This document shows, piece after piece, positions 1 through 5,679 of a DNA stretch of 5,679 nucleotides; the first letter of the stretch is position 1, and each line of letters begins with the position of its first letter. The translations under genes and the position numbers were made by a program. The notes under the pieces are model-generated. The model made no database searches and had not been told where the DNA came from. It saw only the letters and a list, made by a program, of their open reading frames with translations. The DNA comes from Candidatus Njordarchaeota archaeon (GTDB lineage: Archaea; Asgardarchaeota; Njordarchaeia; Njordarchaeales; JAHKLH01), in NCBI GenBank assembly GCA_029856635.1, contig JAHKLH010000105.1, forward strand, positions 1 to 5,679, read 5' to 3'.

Positions 1-33
1 ATAACATAGAGTCTTTAAAATTAATCCATTATT

Positions 34-470
34 GGAATGCAGGGATTGGTAAAACATGTTAACTTAATTAGATCTTTGAAAAATTTAGACATCATGACTC
101 AAGAATATACTCATTTTGTAAGGATTATTGATAGCAAGAAAGTTAATATGATTCGTAAGTGTAAATTCATAAGCAATATCTGATGAGCTTTTTGTTGATG
201 TAATAATTGCCTATCTGCTTATTGTTAAAGAAAAAATTTGAGAAATTTGATGACATTATAATTAATTTATCTCGAAAATTACTCATGGAATTTGCTGAAA
301 ATATTGTTCACATTGAGAGCTTTGGTGATGGTCCAGCAGTGAGGATTGTGGTTAGGGAGAAGAATTAGAAAATTATAAATAAAATCATTAATGCTGTGAG
401 AGAATTTGAGTATGAAAATAATCTAAAAACACCAATAATAGTACACATAAGAGAAATTAATGAAGTATGA
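34..470 (+). pseudogene. Broken gene upstream of HEPN remnant; possible nucleotidyltransferase-type partner
   Basis: No intact frame exists, but three pieces join into about 145 residues. The first runs in frame 1 from ATG 34 to about 180 (begins MQGLVKHVN). The second is in frame 2 at about 182-236 (DELFVDVIIAYLLIVKEK). The third is in frame 3 from about 231 to the TGA at 468-470, interrupted by a TAG at 366-368. The second junction falls in a six-A run (231-236), consistent with a one-base slip. The last part has strand-helix-strand character: IVHIESFGDGPAVRIVV, then KIINKIINAVREFEYENN, then TPIIVHI. It overlaps the HEPN remnant start by 11 bases, the arrangement expected of a co-translated pair. 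Many archaeal HEPN genes follow a minimal nucleotidyltransferase, so that is the best guess. However, the GS...DxD catalytic motif is not visible, and the family is not recognised. Confidence 0.4.
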
Positions 471-795
471 GGAATACCCTAGGAAAAGTAGGATTTTACT
501 GCAGGAGTTCAAAATAGATATTAACAATGCGTGCTATAATAAAGCAGTATCTACTCTCTGGTTTAATAGAAGCAATCTCTAGAGCAACCTTAAATTACTA
601 TAGACAGTTCATTCCGTCAAAGAGCAGAGCATTGATAGCTAAGGTCGTAAGTTTCGTACGAGAGCAAAAAACTTAAGTGAAAAGGAAATTAAGAAATTCA
701 ATTTAGTATCATCACTGTATACTCTTAGGAACGAAGTAGATCATAAAAGAACAATAGCAGATGAGAGTCTAAAGAGAATACCAAAAATATCTTAA
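460..795 (+). pseudogene. Decayed HEPN-domain protein (toxin/RNase-like component)
   Basis: Three pieces rebuild a protein of about 111 residues, a normal HEPN length. Frame 1 runs from ATG 460 to about 563 (MKYEEYPRKSRILLQEF, then ACYNKAVSTLWF). Frame 2 runs from about 563 to 660 (LIEAISRATLNYYRQF, then PSKSRALIAKVVSFVRE). Frame 1 resumes from about 649 to the TAA at 793-795 (KFRTRAKNLSEKEIKKF, then SSLYTLRNEVDHKRTIADES). The two shifts compensate each other. The order of helices resembles HEPN/UPF0332-type proteins: an N-terminal helix pair with 'YNKAVS', a mid-protein 'PSKS' turn and a late R-N-E-V-D-H (nt 727-744). The last fits the HEPN Rx4-6H motif, which in active members is the RNase centre. 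Without the shifts, frame 1 would hit TAG 580, TAG 601 and TAA 640. Assembly error is possible, but the intact downstream genes argue for real decay. Confidence 0.6.
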
Positions 796-797
796 AT
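787..797 (+). promoter_or_regulatory. Weak TATA-box candidate for the 826 gene
   Basis: An AT-rich element (ATATCTTAAAT) lies about 30-35 bases before the ATG at 826, overlapping the end of the HEPN remnant. An archaeal TATA box at this distance would place transcription start at or just before the ATG. That gives a leaderless or very short-leader transcript, which fits the lack of room for a spaced ribosome-binding site. The match is weak. Confidence 0.25.
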
Positions 798-825
798 CGC
801 AATGTTCTTACTTCTGGGATAAAGG

Positions 826-1296
826 ATGACTTATAATGAATACTATAGTGCAAGAGAAATAGTAATTAAATTACCGACGCCAAAATCCAAAGCATACGAA
901 CTTGTAAAGAAAGTTATCTCCGAAAAATGGGAGGTTAAGCAAATTATTGAAGAAATACCTCCAGATGTATTCTGGGCGATTCTCTATGACAAAGAAGAAG
1001 ACATTAATTATGAGGTATCAATAGATCTCAGCGAAAGCTCTGGAAAAGTAAGTGTGCATGTTGTAGTAGACACTCTTGTTACTGTAATACGTGGATATAT
1101 AATTTATGCGCTTTCACTTCTAACGATAATATTACTAGCTATAATCATTAATGCATATGAACTCTTCCTATATGTTCTTTTACCATTATCATTAGTTGGA
1201 TTTTTCTTTATATCATTACAATCCAATATTGGATGGAGTGTGAGATTCATTAATACATTTATGAGGGAACTTAGAAAGAGAATTTCAAGTATTTAA
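826..1296 (+). CDS. Small two-helix membrane protein of unknown function
   Basis: A 156-residue protein I do not recognise. Residues 1-88 look soluble: a short strand (EIVIKLP), a helix (SKAYELVKKVISEKW) and then strand-rich sequence (DVFWAILYDK, YEVSIDL, KVSVHVVVDTLV). This alpha/beta layout is that of a small domain held at the membrane. Two closely spaced membrane helices follow, at about 91-110 and 112-132, and a basic tail (RELRKRISSI). By the positive-inside rule both ends probably face the cytoplasm. The ATG at 826 directly follows 'GATAAAGG', too close for a normally spaced ribosome-binding site, so a leaderless start is likely. The gene lies 30 bases after the HEPN remnant and converges on the DMT transporter gene 75 bases away. 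No catalytic motif was seen. The open frame and protein-like composition make it a real gene. Confidence 0.75.
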   Translation: MTYNEYYSAREIVIKLPTPKSKAYELVKKVISEKWEVKQIIEEIPPDVFWAILYDKEEDINYEVSIDLSESSGKVSVHVVVDTLVTVIRGYIIYALSLLTIILLAIIINAYELFLYVLLPLSLVGFFFISLQSNIGWSVRFINTFMRELRKRISSI

Positions 1297-1371
1297 ATGG
1301 AATCTTACACCATATCTGTTTTAAGCTTGTTTCACATGATTAAAAGTATTTCAGTCATGCGCGGAATTAAG

Positions 1372-2214
1372 TTATTTTTGTGCATTAGCTAATATAATGC
1401 TGCTTAGAATTATGAGTAATGCTCCAATGTACATGATAATGGTCATTGTTTCTCGCAAGATTATTAATCCAAGAATTATAGCCCATACTGGTTCCATTAT
1501 TGCAATAATGCTAACGACGGATGCCTCAAGTTTTTTCAAAGCTCTGAAATAAAAGATGTATGCGAGAAAAGTCGAGCAAAAACAGATATAAAGGATCAGC
1601 ATAAACGAATACGGTGTTATTTTCAGAATATCATCAGATATTAATGAAACAATTATCAATAAAATTGGTGAAAATAATAGCATTTCAAATATAATTTGCT
1701 CTAATTCGACTTCCTTCTCTAAATAGTACTTCGCGGTTGTCGTTATAGATGCATACGAAATACCTGAAATTATTCCAGAAACTACTCCAATGACTGAAAA
1801 AGTGAACACAGGTAATGTTAACAAGTACATTCCAATTAATGCCATAATCAAACAAATAATTTTTACCTTGGTTAACTTTTCCTTAAATATCAAAAATGAA
1901 AAAAGCAAGACGTAGATTGGTGCAGTATTTATCATAAAAGCTGCAAAGGAAGCACTTACTAATTCAGCCGTTAAGAAATAGCTAAAGGACATAACTGGAA
2001 ATGAAAGAGCACCAATAACTATGATTGGTAAATGCAGTTTTCTCGATTTTCTTCGGAGAATAAATATGACACAGAAGATACTGACAAAAAGATGCCTATA
2101 CGTTGCAACACTTAGCGGAGTTGCTCCATACTTACATGCAATTTTACCAGCTACAACCATCGATCCCCAGAAGAAAGTCGCTAATAGGATTTCAAGAAAA
2201 GAAATCTTTTTCAT
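1372..2214 (-). CDS. EamA/DMT-superfamily membrane transporter
   Basis: A ten-helix drug/metabolite transporter of about 280 residues, the usual size. It shows the internal duplication of two EamA repeats (roughly 5-134 and 142-274). Repeat 1 has the FWGS motif at 15-18, ATYRHLF near 37-43 and NTAPIYVLLFSFLIFKEKLT at 96-115. Repeat 2 has the matching block: AYIFYFRALKKLEAS near 218-232, then MEPVWAIILGLIILRETMT at 240-258. The paired 'P...E.lt' helix ends are the EamA hallmark. Members move small metabolites, often exporting amino acids or related compounds; the substrate cannot be read here. I chose the ATG at 2214 because MKKISFLEILLATFFWG is a typical EamA N-terminus. A TTG at 2229 would add five residues and overlap the TGA of the upstream gene. 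Translational coupling in one operon with that gene is likely. Confidence 0.9.
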   Translation of the reverse strand: MKKISFLEILLATFFWGSMVVAGKIACKYGATPLSVATYRHLFVSIFCVIFILRRKSRKLHLPIIVIGALSFPVMSFSYFLTAELVSASFAAFMINTAPIYVLLFSFLIFKEKLTKVKIICLIMALIGMYLLTLPVFTFSVIGVVSGIISGISYASITTTAKYYLEKEVELEQIIFEMLLFSPILLIIVSLISDDILKITPYSFMLILYICFCSTFLAYIFYFRALKKLEASVVSIIAIMEPVWAIILGLIILRETMTIIMYIGALLIILSSIILANAQK

Positions 2215-2225
2215 TACCAATCCTA

Positions 2226-2951
2226 TCAAAAAGGTAATTCTGATGGATTAAACTTAACTATGTATCTTTTCCTGAACCATTTTGGTTTTTTCACTATGGC
2301 AATTCCCCGATAAAATGCATTGAATAATTTAAATTTCACTTTGTCTAAATCCTTCCCTTGCTTTTTAGCATAATATGCTAACGAGTATATCAATTTCTGC
2401 ACAACACTTCTTAGATAATCTCTTTTTAACTTAAATTTCTCTGGATGTGTACGAGAATACTGATCAAGTATTTCCGCAAACCTCTTTCCTTCCTTCCAAG
2501 AAAGAACGAGGAATAAACCTCCTAAATTCACTAAGATGATAGTAGCGGCATTAATATACATAAAGGCTGTTAGAGAACCACTAATGTAAGGACCAGTTAT
2601 AGCAAGACCGAATGCTATGGTAATGAGAAGAAAACTAAGTATCCTGTATACGCCCTGCATAAAAATGTGTTTCTTAGCATCAGGAATTAATCTAACACTA
2701 TATGCAATTTTTTGTAAAACTTTTTCAATTTTCCTCCATTCCAAAGCAAATTCTCTTCCCAAAGCTCCTTGTCTTATTGCTTGACTAAAGGGTGCAGGAT
2801 CATCGAAAAACCATGCTAAATAACCATCAAGAAGAAGTATAACACTTTTTATAGAATCCAAGTGTGGCTTTTTCCCCAAATCATAAAATGGTTTTTCTTT
2901 CACATGTTTTTTCATTTCTAATTTCACTCTTTCCTTTAAATCTAAAAACAT
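2226..2951 (-). CDS. Unrecognised two-helix membrane protein, first gene of the DMT operon
   Basis: About 241 residues from the ATG at 2951; a GTG at 2996 would add 15 residues (MRNFVILYCREIFIT) and a third option is an ATG at 2915. I prefer 2951 because the predicted promoter leaves a leader of about 55 bases and the GTG extension has no strong ribosome-binding site. The protein has a basic, helical N-terminal region of about 95 residues (including SVILLLDGYLAWFFDDPAPF). Two membrane helices follow (about 102-120 and 129-151, joined by GPYISGSL). The C-terminal part is strongly basic, about 90 residues (KRDYLRSVVQKLIYSLAYYAKK, then KKPKWFRKRYIVKF). Both soluble parts are probably cytoplasmic. 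The family is not recognised and no enzyme motif was found. Its TGA (2226-2228) lies 11 bases before the DMT ATG, so the two genes are almost certainly one operon. It could be an accessory or regulatory partner of the transporter. Confidence 0.8.
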   Translation of the reverse strand: MFLDLKERVKLEMKKHVKEKPFYDLGKKPHLDSIKSVILLLDGYLAWFFDDPAPFSQAIRQGALGREFALEWRKIEKVLQKIAYSVRLIPDAKKHIFMQGVYRILSFLLITIAFGLAITGPYISGSLTAFMYINAATIILVNLGGLFLVLSWKEGKRFAEILDQYSRTHPEKFKLKRDYLRSVVQKLIYSLAYYAKKQGKDLDKVKFKLFNAFYRGIAIVKKPKWFRKRYIVKFNPSELPF

Positions 2952-3026
2952 AGTAATAAATATTTCTCGACAATAAAGAATAACAAAATTTCTCACAGTT
3001 CCCTATAATTAGTCACAAAATGTTTT

Positions 3027-3037
3027 CTCTTAAATAA
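3027..3037 (-). promoter_or_regulatory. TATA-box candidate for the minus-strand DMT operon
   Basis: On the minus strand this reads TTATTTAAGAG, a fair archaeal TATA-box match. A start of transcription about 25 bases downstream would fall near 3007. That is about 10 bases before the alternative GTG (2996) and about 55 before the ATG (2951). It is the best-placed such element upstream of the operon. Confidence 0.4.
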
Positions 3038-3123
3038 CACTCAATATGTTGCCCACTTTCTTTCTAATTAAGCATTTTCGCGGAGTATAAAAAATATTAT
3101 AGTTGCTTAAGATTATGTTTATT

Positions 3124-3149
3124 GTATATTCATTATAAAAGGAATATAC
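3124..3149. promoter_or_regulatory. Operator-like inverted repeat enclosing a TATA-like element
   Basis: A perfect eight-base inverted repeat: GTATATTC (3124-3131) and GAATATAC (3142-3149), separated by ten bases holding ATTATAAAAG. The arm spacing (18 bases start to start) suits a dimeric helix-turn-helix regulator such as an Lrp-type protein. Binding would occlude a TATA-like element between the arms. A related half-site, GCATATAC, follows at 3161-3168. In very AT-rich DNA chance palindromes are common, so the regulatory role is inference. Confidence 0.4.
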
Positions 3150-3178
3150 TATTTGAGATTGCATATACTTTATTTCAA

Positions 3179-3200
3179 GAAATATATCGATGAAATATAT
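3179..3200. repeat. Short direct repeat GAAATATAT, period 13
   Basis: GAAATATAT occurs at 3179-3187 and again at 3192-3200, joined by CGAT. Together with the following ATTCTT it also makes an imperfect palindrome (AAGAAATATAT against ATATATATTCTT). It sits immediately upstream of the permease TATA candidate, where an activator or repressor could bind. It could equally be chance AT-rich sequence. Confidence 0.3.
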
Positions 3201-3203
3201 ATT

Positions 3204-3214
3204 CTTAAATATAT
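3204..3214 (+). promoter_or_regulatory. TATA-box candidate for the permease gene
   Basis: CTTAAATATAT resembles the archaeal TATA box. A transcription start 25 or so bases downstream falls near 3233, giving a leader of about 20-25 bases that would include the GGTGAT ribosome-binding site. Two further TATA-like elements lie upstream (TATAAAAAA at 3086-3094 and TTATAAAA at 3133-3140). The in-use promoter is therefore not settled by sequence. Confidence 0.45.
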
Positions 3215-3247
3215 TATTATGTTAACATAGTAGAACGAATACTTTTT

Positions 3248-3253
3248 GGTGAT
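3248..3253 (+). promoter_or_regulatory. Ribosome-binding site of the permease
   Basis: GGTGAT matches the core of the archaeal anti-Shine-Dalgarno complement and lies three bases before the ATG at 3257. It fixes that start and supports an archaeal origin. Confidence 0.7.
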
Positions 3254-3256
3254 AAA

Positions 3257-4987
3257 ATGACAGGAGGTGGAGAAGAAGAGGCAATTCCTATTTTCGCACG
3301 AAGAGCAACTGGTCTTGTAAGAGAAATCGGGCCATTTGGTCTAATGACAATAACAATGTCATACGCTATTGGAGGCGGAATTAATCTACTATCAGTTAAG
3401 AACGGAGCATTATATCCTGGCTCGCATGTCGGTTTAGCATTCTTAATTGCGGGAATTCCTGTTCTATTGGTTGCAATCTGTTATGCATTTCTTGCAATAA
3501 TGATGCCAAGATCTGGAGGAAGCTACATTTTCGTAAGCAGAATTATATCACCAATTTGGGGATTCCTAATTAGCTGGGTATCATTCCTAGGCGGTTGGTT
3601 GCTAATCGGTATTATCGCGTACTATGACGTCTACTTCTGGGGAACAATGTTATGGTGCGTTGGAATCGCATTTAATAATCCAGGAATTGTTGGAGCAGCA
3701 GAATGGTTGATGGATCCATTCAACTCATTATGGTTAGGAATTGTGTTCTTAATTATAGCATTCATAATTTGTTCACTAAGAATCACAACTCTCGTAAGGA
3801 TAATTCAAGCATTATGGACTATTCCAGTAGTTGGTAGCATAATGATCCTAATAACATATGGAGCTAATTGGGGAATTGCAGCAGTCTCTCCAGACAGGTT
3901 CAGGGAAATTTGGGATTCATTCATGGGACGTGGACACTATGATGCAACAATGGCAATTGCCGAAGACAATGGTTTTGATCCAGCAAAGTGGACAACATTT
4001 AGTTGGACACAAACAATGAACGCTGCTATCTATGCTGCTATTTGGGCTTATGGTTCCCCAGCAACTCCGCCAACAGCAGTAGCAGGAGAGGTAAAGATTC
4101 CAACAAAGACTCAAATGGTTGGAACGGCTCTTGGAACATTCTTCATTATGGCATATTATGTCAGCGTATCAACTGTAATGTTTGGTGCATGTGATCCATT
4201 CATAAGAGCATATACATACAACTACTACACTGTTGGACCGCATTATGCAGAAGAATGGAATGTGACTAGAACAGAGGCGCTTAAGAGACTCTATGCTGAC
4301 TATATGGGAGTATCTCCTGAAGAAGTTCGTATTGTAACTCCAAACTTACCATTCTTTGCTGGAATTCTATCACAAAACATGGGATTAGCAGCATTTTATG
4401 CAGCGTCCGCAGCGATTTGGCTATGGAATGATATTCCACCATTCTACCTATACCTAACAAGATTCGTTTTCGCTTGGGCATTTGACAGAGTATTCCCAAC
4501 ATTCTTAACCAAGATTCACCCAACTCTAAGAAGCCCAATTTATGCCAACTTGCTCATATTAATTCTAAGTATAATTTCTTGTGCAATGTGTTGGGGCTGG
4601 TGGGTGTATGGAATCTTTGCATTTCTTGATCAAGTTGCATGTTGGTCTTGGATTTTCCCAGATATGTTTGTGGCATTAGCAGCTGTTTTGGCCCCCATTT
4701 TTAGAGAAGATATCTTCAAGGAATCTCCACTTGCTGGTATAAAGTACGCTAAAATATTAATGATAATCATTGGTATTTTAGCGTTCTTTGGTATGACCTT
4801 ATTCGTATATCTAGTCCAAGGTACATTCTATGCTGCTGGACCTTCAGTTGTAGCTGTTACTCCTGACTTACTCTTAGTAATTGGCTGGCTTACACTTGGA
4901 GTTATAATATTCTCGGCATATTCATACTACAATACTAAGCGTGGTATTCCAGTGCATGAAATCTACAAGGCACTACCTCCAGCATAG
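3257..4987 (+). CDS. APC-superfamily amino-acid-type permease
   Basis: A 576-residue secondary transporter, probably driven by a proton or sodium gradient, importing an amino acid or related amine. Family marks are clear. TM1 carries the unwound glycine stretch AIGGGIN (37-43). After TM2 comes MPRSGGSYIFVSR (83-95), a strong APC signature. TM6 is followed by AGEVKIPTK (276-284), the usual 'E.k.P' loop. RFVFAWAFDRVFPTFLTKIH (402-421) leading to SPIYAN (426-431) matches the conserved 'R..fA.a.D...P' block. Helices lie roughly at 26-46, 57-82, 99-122, 156-174, 183-201, 252-270, 286-311, 366-390, 427-445, 452-480, 497-520 and 535-556. It is longer than many APC proteins, with long loops at about 202-250 and 312-362, both predicted outside. 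Start ATG is fixed by GGTGAT. It is monocistronic, diverges from the DMT operon and ends before a T-run. Its sequence appears somewhat less AT-rich than its neighbours, consistent with strong expression. Substrate is not readable. Confidence 0.92.
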   Translation: MTGGGEEEAIPIFARRATGLVREIGPFGLMTITMSYAIGGGINLLSVKNGALYPGSHVGLAFLIAGIPVLLVAICYAFLAIMMPRSGGSYIFVSRIISPIWGFLISWVSFLGGWLLIGIIAYYDVYFWGTMLWCVGIAFNNPGIVGAAEWLMDPFNSLWLGIVFLIIAFIICSLRITTLVRIIQALWTIPVVGSIMILITYGANWGIAAVSPDRFREIWDSFMGRGHYDATMAIAEDNGFDPAKWTTFSWTQTMNAAIYAAIWAYGSPATPPTAVAGEVKIPTKTQMVGTALGTFFIMAYYVSVSTVMFGACDPFIRAYTYNYYTVGPHYAEEWNVTRTEALKRLYADYMGVSPEEVRIVTPNLPFFAGILSQNMGLAAFYAASAAIWLWNDIPPFYLYLTRFVFAWAFDRVFPTFLTKIHPTLRSPIYANLLILILSIISCAMCWGWWVYGIFAFLDQVACWSWIFPDMFVALAAVLAPIFREDIFKESPLAGIKYAKILMIIIGILAFFGMTLFVYLVQGTFYAAGPSVVAVTPDLLLVIGWLTLGVIIFSAYSYYNTKRGIPVHEIYKALPPA

Positions 4988-4991
4988 ATAA

Positions 4992-5008
4992 TTTCTTTTT
5001 TATTTTTT
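4992..5008 (+). terminator. T-run terminator after the permease
   Basis: TTTCTTTTTTATTTTTT begins about five bases after the permease TAG, with no strong hairpin before it. This matches archaeal factor-light termination at oligo-T tracts on the coding strand. It lies in the short gap before the convergent minus-strand gene ends (5013). Confidence 0.6.
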
Positions 5009-5012
5009 AACT

Positions 5013-5654
5013 CTAATTTTTTGGAAGTTGCTTAACATGTATTTTCTTTTCTTCATATATCAAGAACCTCCAAATTAGTATTATCATAAATACAAATGAT
5101 ATGATTCCCACAGTAAGACCGACTATATCATGGATAAAGAATCCTATCATGAATCCCACCATTAGTGGCAACCATAGAGCCAGTATTATGTTTTCTTCAA
5201 TAAGTGCGGGATGGAAAATTAATACTGGAATTACTCCACTTAGCCACCATGCAATAATTGGCGTTGCTAGTTGTGCTATGAATTTTGGCCAACCATATTT
5301 TTTGATCCAGTATTTCCATATATTTATTACAATAAGCCAAGGCGCTATCAGTGGGAAATTTATTGTTGTTGTGTATGCAATCCATTCCTCATAGGGCAAA
5401 TTCACTCTTCTGATGTAAAAAATATCATTGAGTCTTACTATCACATATGCCCATATTCCGTTTTGAAACAAATGCAATTCATCACCAAAAGTTGCTTTTA
5501 CGTATTTTATCTCTTTGAATTCTGTATCGTTGAAGAATTCTACTATTTGATCTGCAGTCATAGGAATCCAATTTTTATCGCGTATTTTTCTCCAAAAAGG
5601 AAAGCGCTTTAATTTGAGCAAAAGTTTTTTCGTTAACTTCACATTTATTCCCAA
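5013..5654 (-). CDS. Unrecognised four-helix membrane protein
   Basis: About 213 residues from a TTG at 5654. A GTG at 5642 would shorten it by four residues; the frame closes upstream at a TGA (5664-5666), so the start lies inside the window. Neither candidate has a clear ribosome-binding site. The N-terminal 95 residues look soluble and basic at first (KLTKKLLLKLKRFPFWRK). They continue into a small mixed domain: TADQIVEFFNDTEFKEIKYV, then strands ELHLFQNGIWAYVIVRLND and IFYIRRVNLP. Four hydrophobic helices follow at about 99-116, 126-148, 154-174 and 178-200, with an H-P and an IHD in the second and third regions. The tail is short and basic. I do not recognise the family. The gene converges on the permease with a 25-base gap and is probably transcribed from just beyond or at the window edge. 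Confidence 0.75.
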   Translation of the reverse strand: MGINVKLTKKLLLKLKRFPFWRKIRDKNWIPMTADQIVEFFNDTEFKEIKYVKATFGDELHLFQNGIWAYVIVRLNDIFYIRRVNLPYEEWIAYTTTINFPLIAPWLIVINIWKYWIKKYGWPKFIAQLATPIIAWWLSGVIPVLIFHPALIEENIILALWLPLMVGFMIGFFIHDIVGLTVGIISFVFMIILIWRFLIYEEKKIHVKQLPKN

Positions 5655-5679
5655 CCAATATCTTCAAAAATTAATATGC

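Noticed and set aside
1..33. GIGKT-like string in frame 3 near the left edge as a P-loop
   Set aside because: The frame closes at once with a stop, no other ATPase motif is near, and the match is too short to support.
580..642. In-frame TAG 580, TAG 601 and TAA 640 as three separate nonsense mutations in the HEPN remnant
   Set aside because: The protein-like reading moves to frame 2 in this stretch, so these stops are simply out of frame between two shifts.
1297..1371. CATGA ... TCATG inverted repeat in the convergent gap as a terminator
   Set aside because: The stem is only five bases with a long AT-rich loop and no adjacent long T-run on either strand, so it is likely chance.
2021..2251. 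Plus-strand open frame of 76 codons
   Set aside because: It lies entirely opposite the well-supported DMT gene and the end of its operon partner, and its translation has no protein-like features.
3917..4538. Several short open frames on both strands inside the permease gene
   Set aside because: They are shadows of the permease frame, with Cys/Ser-rich or low-quality translations and no start signals.
5101..5612. Overlapping plus-strand and minus-strand open frames within 5013-5654
   Set aside because: They are antisense or alternate-frame shadows of the four-helix membrane protein.

Overview
This AT-rich window looks archaeal and probably thermophilic; a Thermoproteota-like lineage is a guess from style, not proof. 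The clues are a GGTGAT ribosome-binding site three bases before the main ATG, TATA-box-like promoters, a T-run terminator, many ATA and AGA/AGG codons, and a gene set typical of archaeal accessory regions. No rRNA, tRNA, CRISPR array or insertion sequence is visible.

Layout. Positions 1-33 hold nothing I can support. Positions 34-795 contain no intact gene but are not random. They read as the remains of two overlapping plus-strand genes broken by frameshifts and a stop. The second (460-795) reassembles into a HEPN-like protein with an R-N-x3-H motif. The first (34-470) is an unrecognised partner that could be the nucleotidyltransferase-type half of such a pair. Positions 826-1296 encode a small protein with two membrane helices and no recognised family. 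Convergent to it is a minus-strand two-gene operon: an unrecognised two-helix membrane protein (2226-2951, possibly from 2996), followed with almost no gap by a ten-helix EamA/DMT-type transporter (1372-2214). A 260-300 base AT-rich divergent control region follows. It carries several TATA-like elements, an inverted repeat around one of them and a short direct repeat. It leads into a large APC-superfamily amino-acid-type permease (3257-4987). A T-run terminator separates this from a convergent minus-strand four-helix membrane protein (5013-5654) near the right edge.

How the genes relate. Every intact protein is membrane-embedded. The APC permease is most likely an importer of amino acids or related amines. 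The DMT protein is of a family often used to export metabolites, including amino acids. The two transcription units diverge from one control region, so a shared regulatory logic (uptake versus overflow export) is possible, but that is inference only. The left edge looks like a decaying accessory locus beside a functional transport block.
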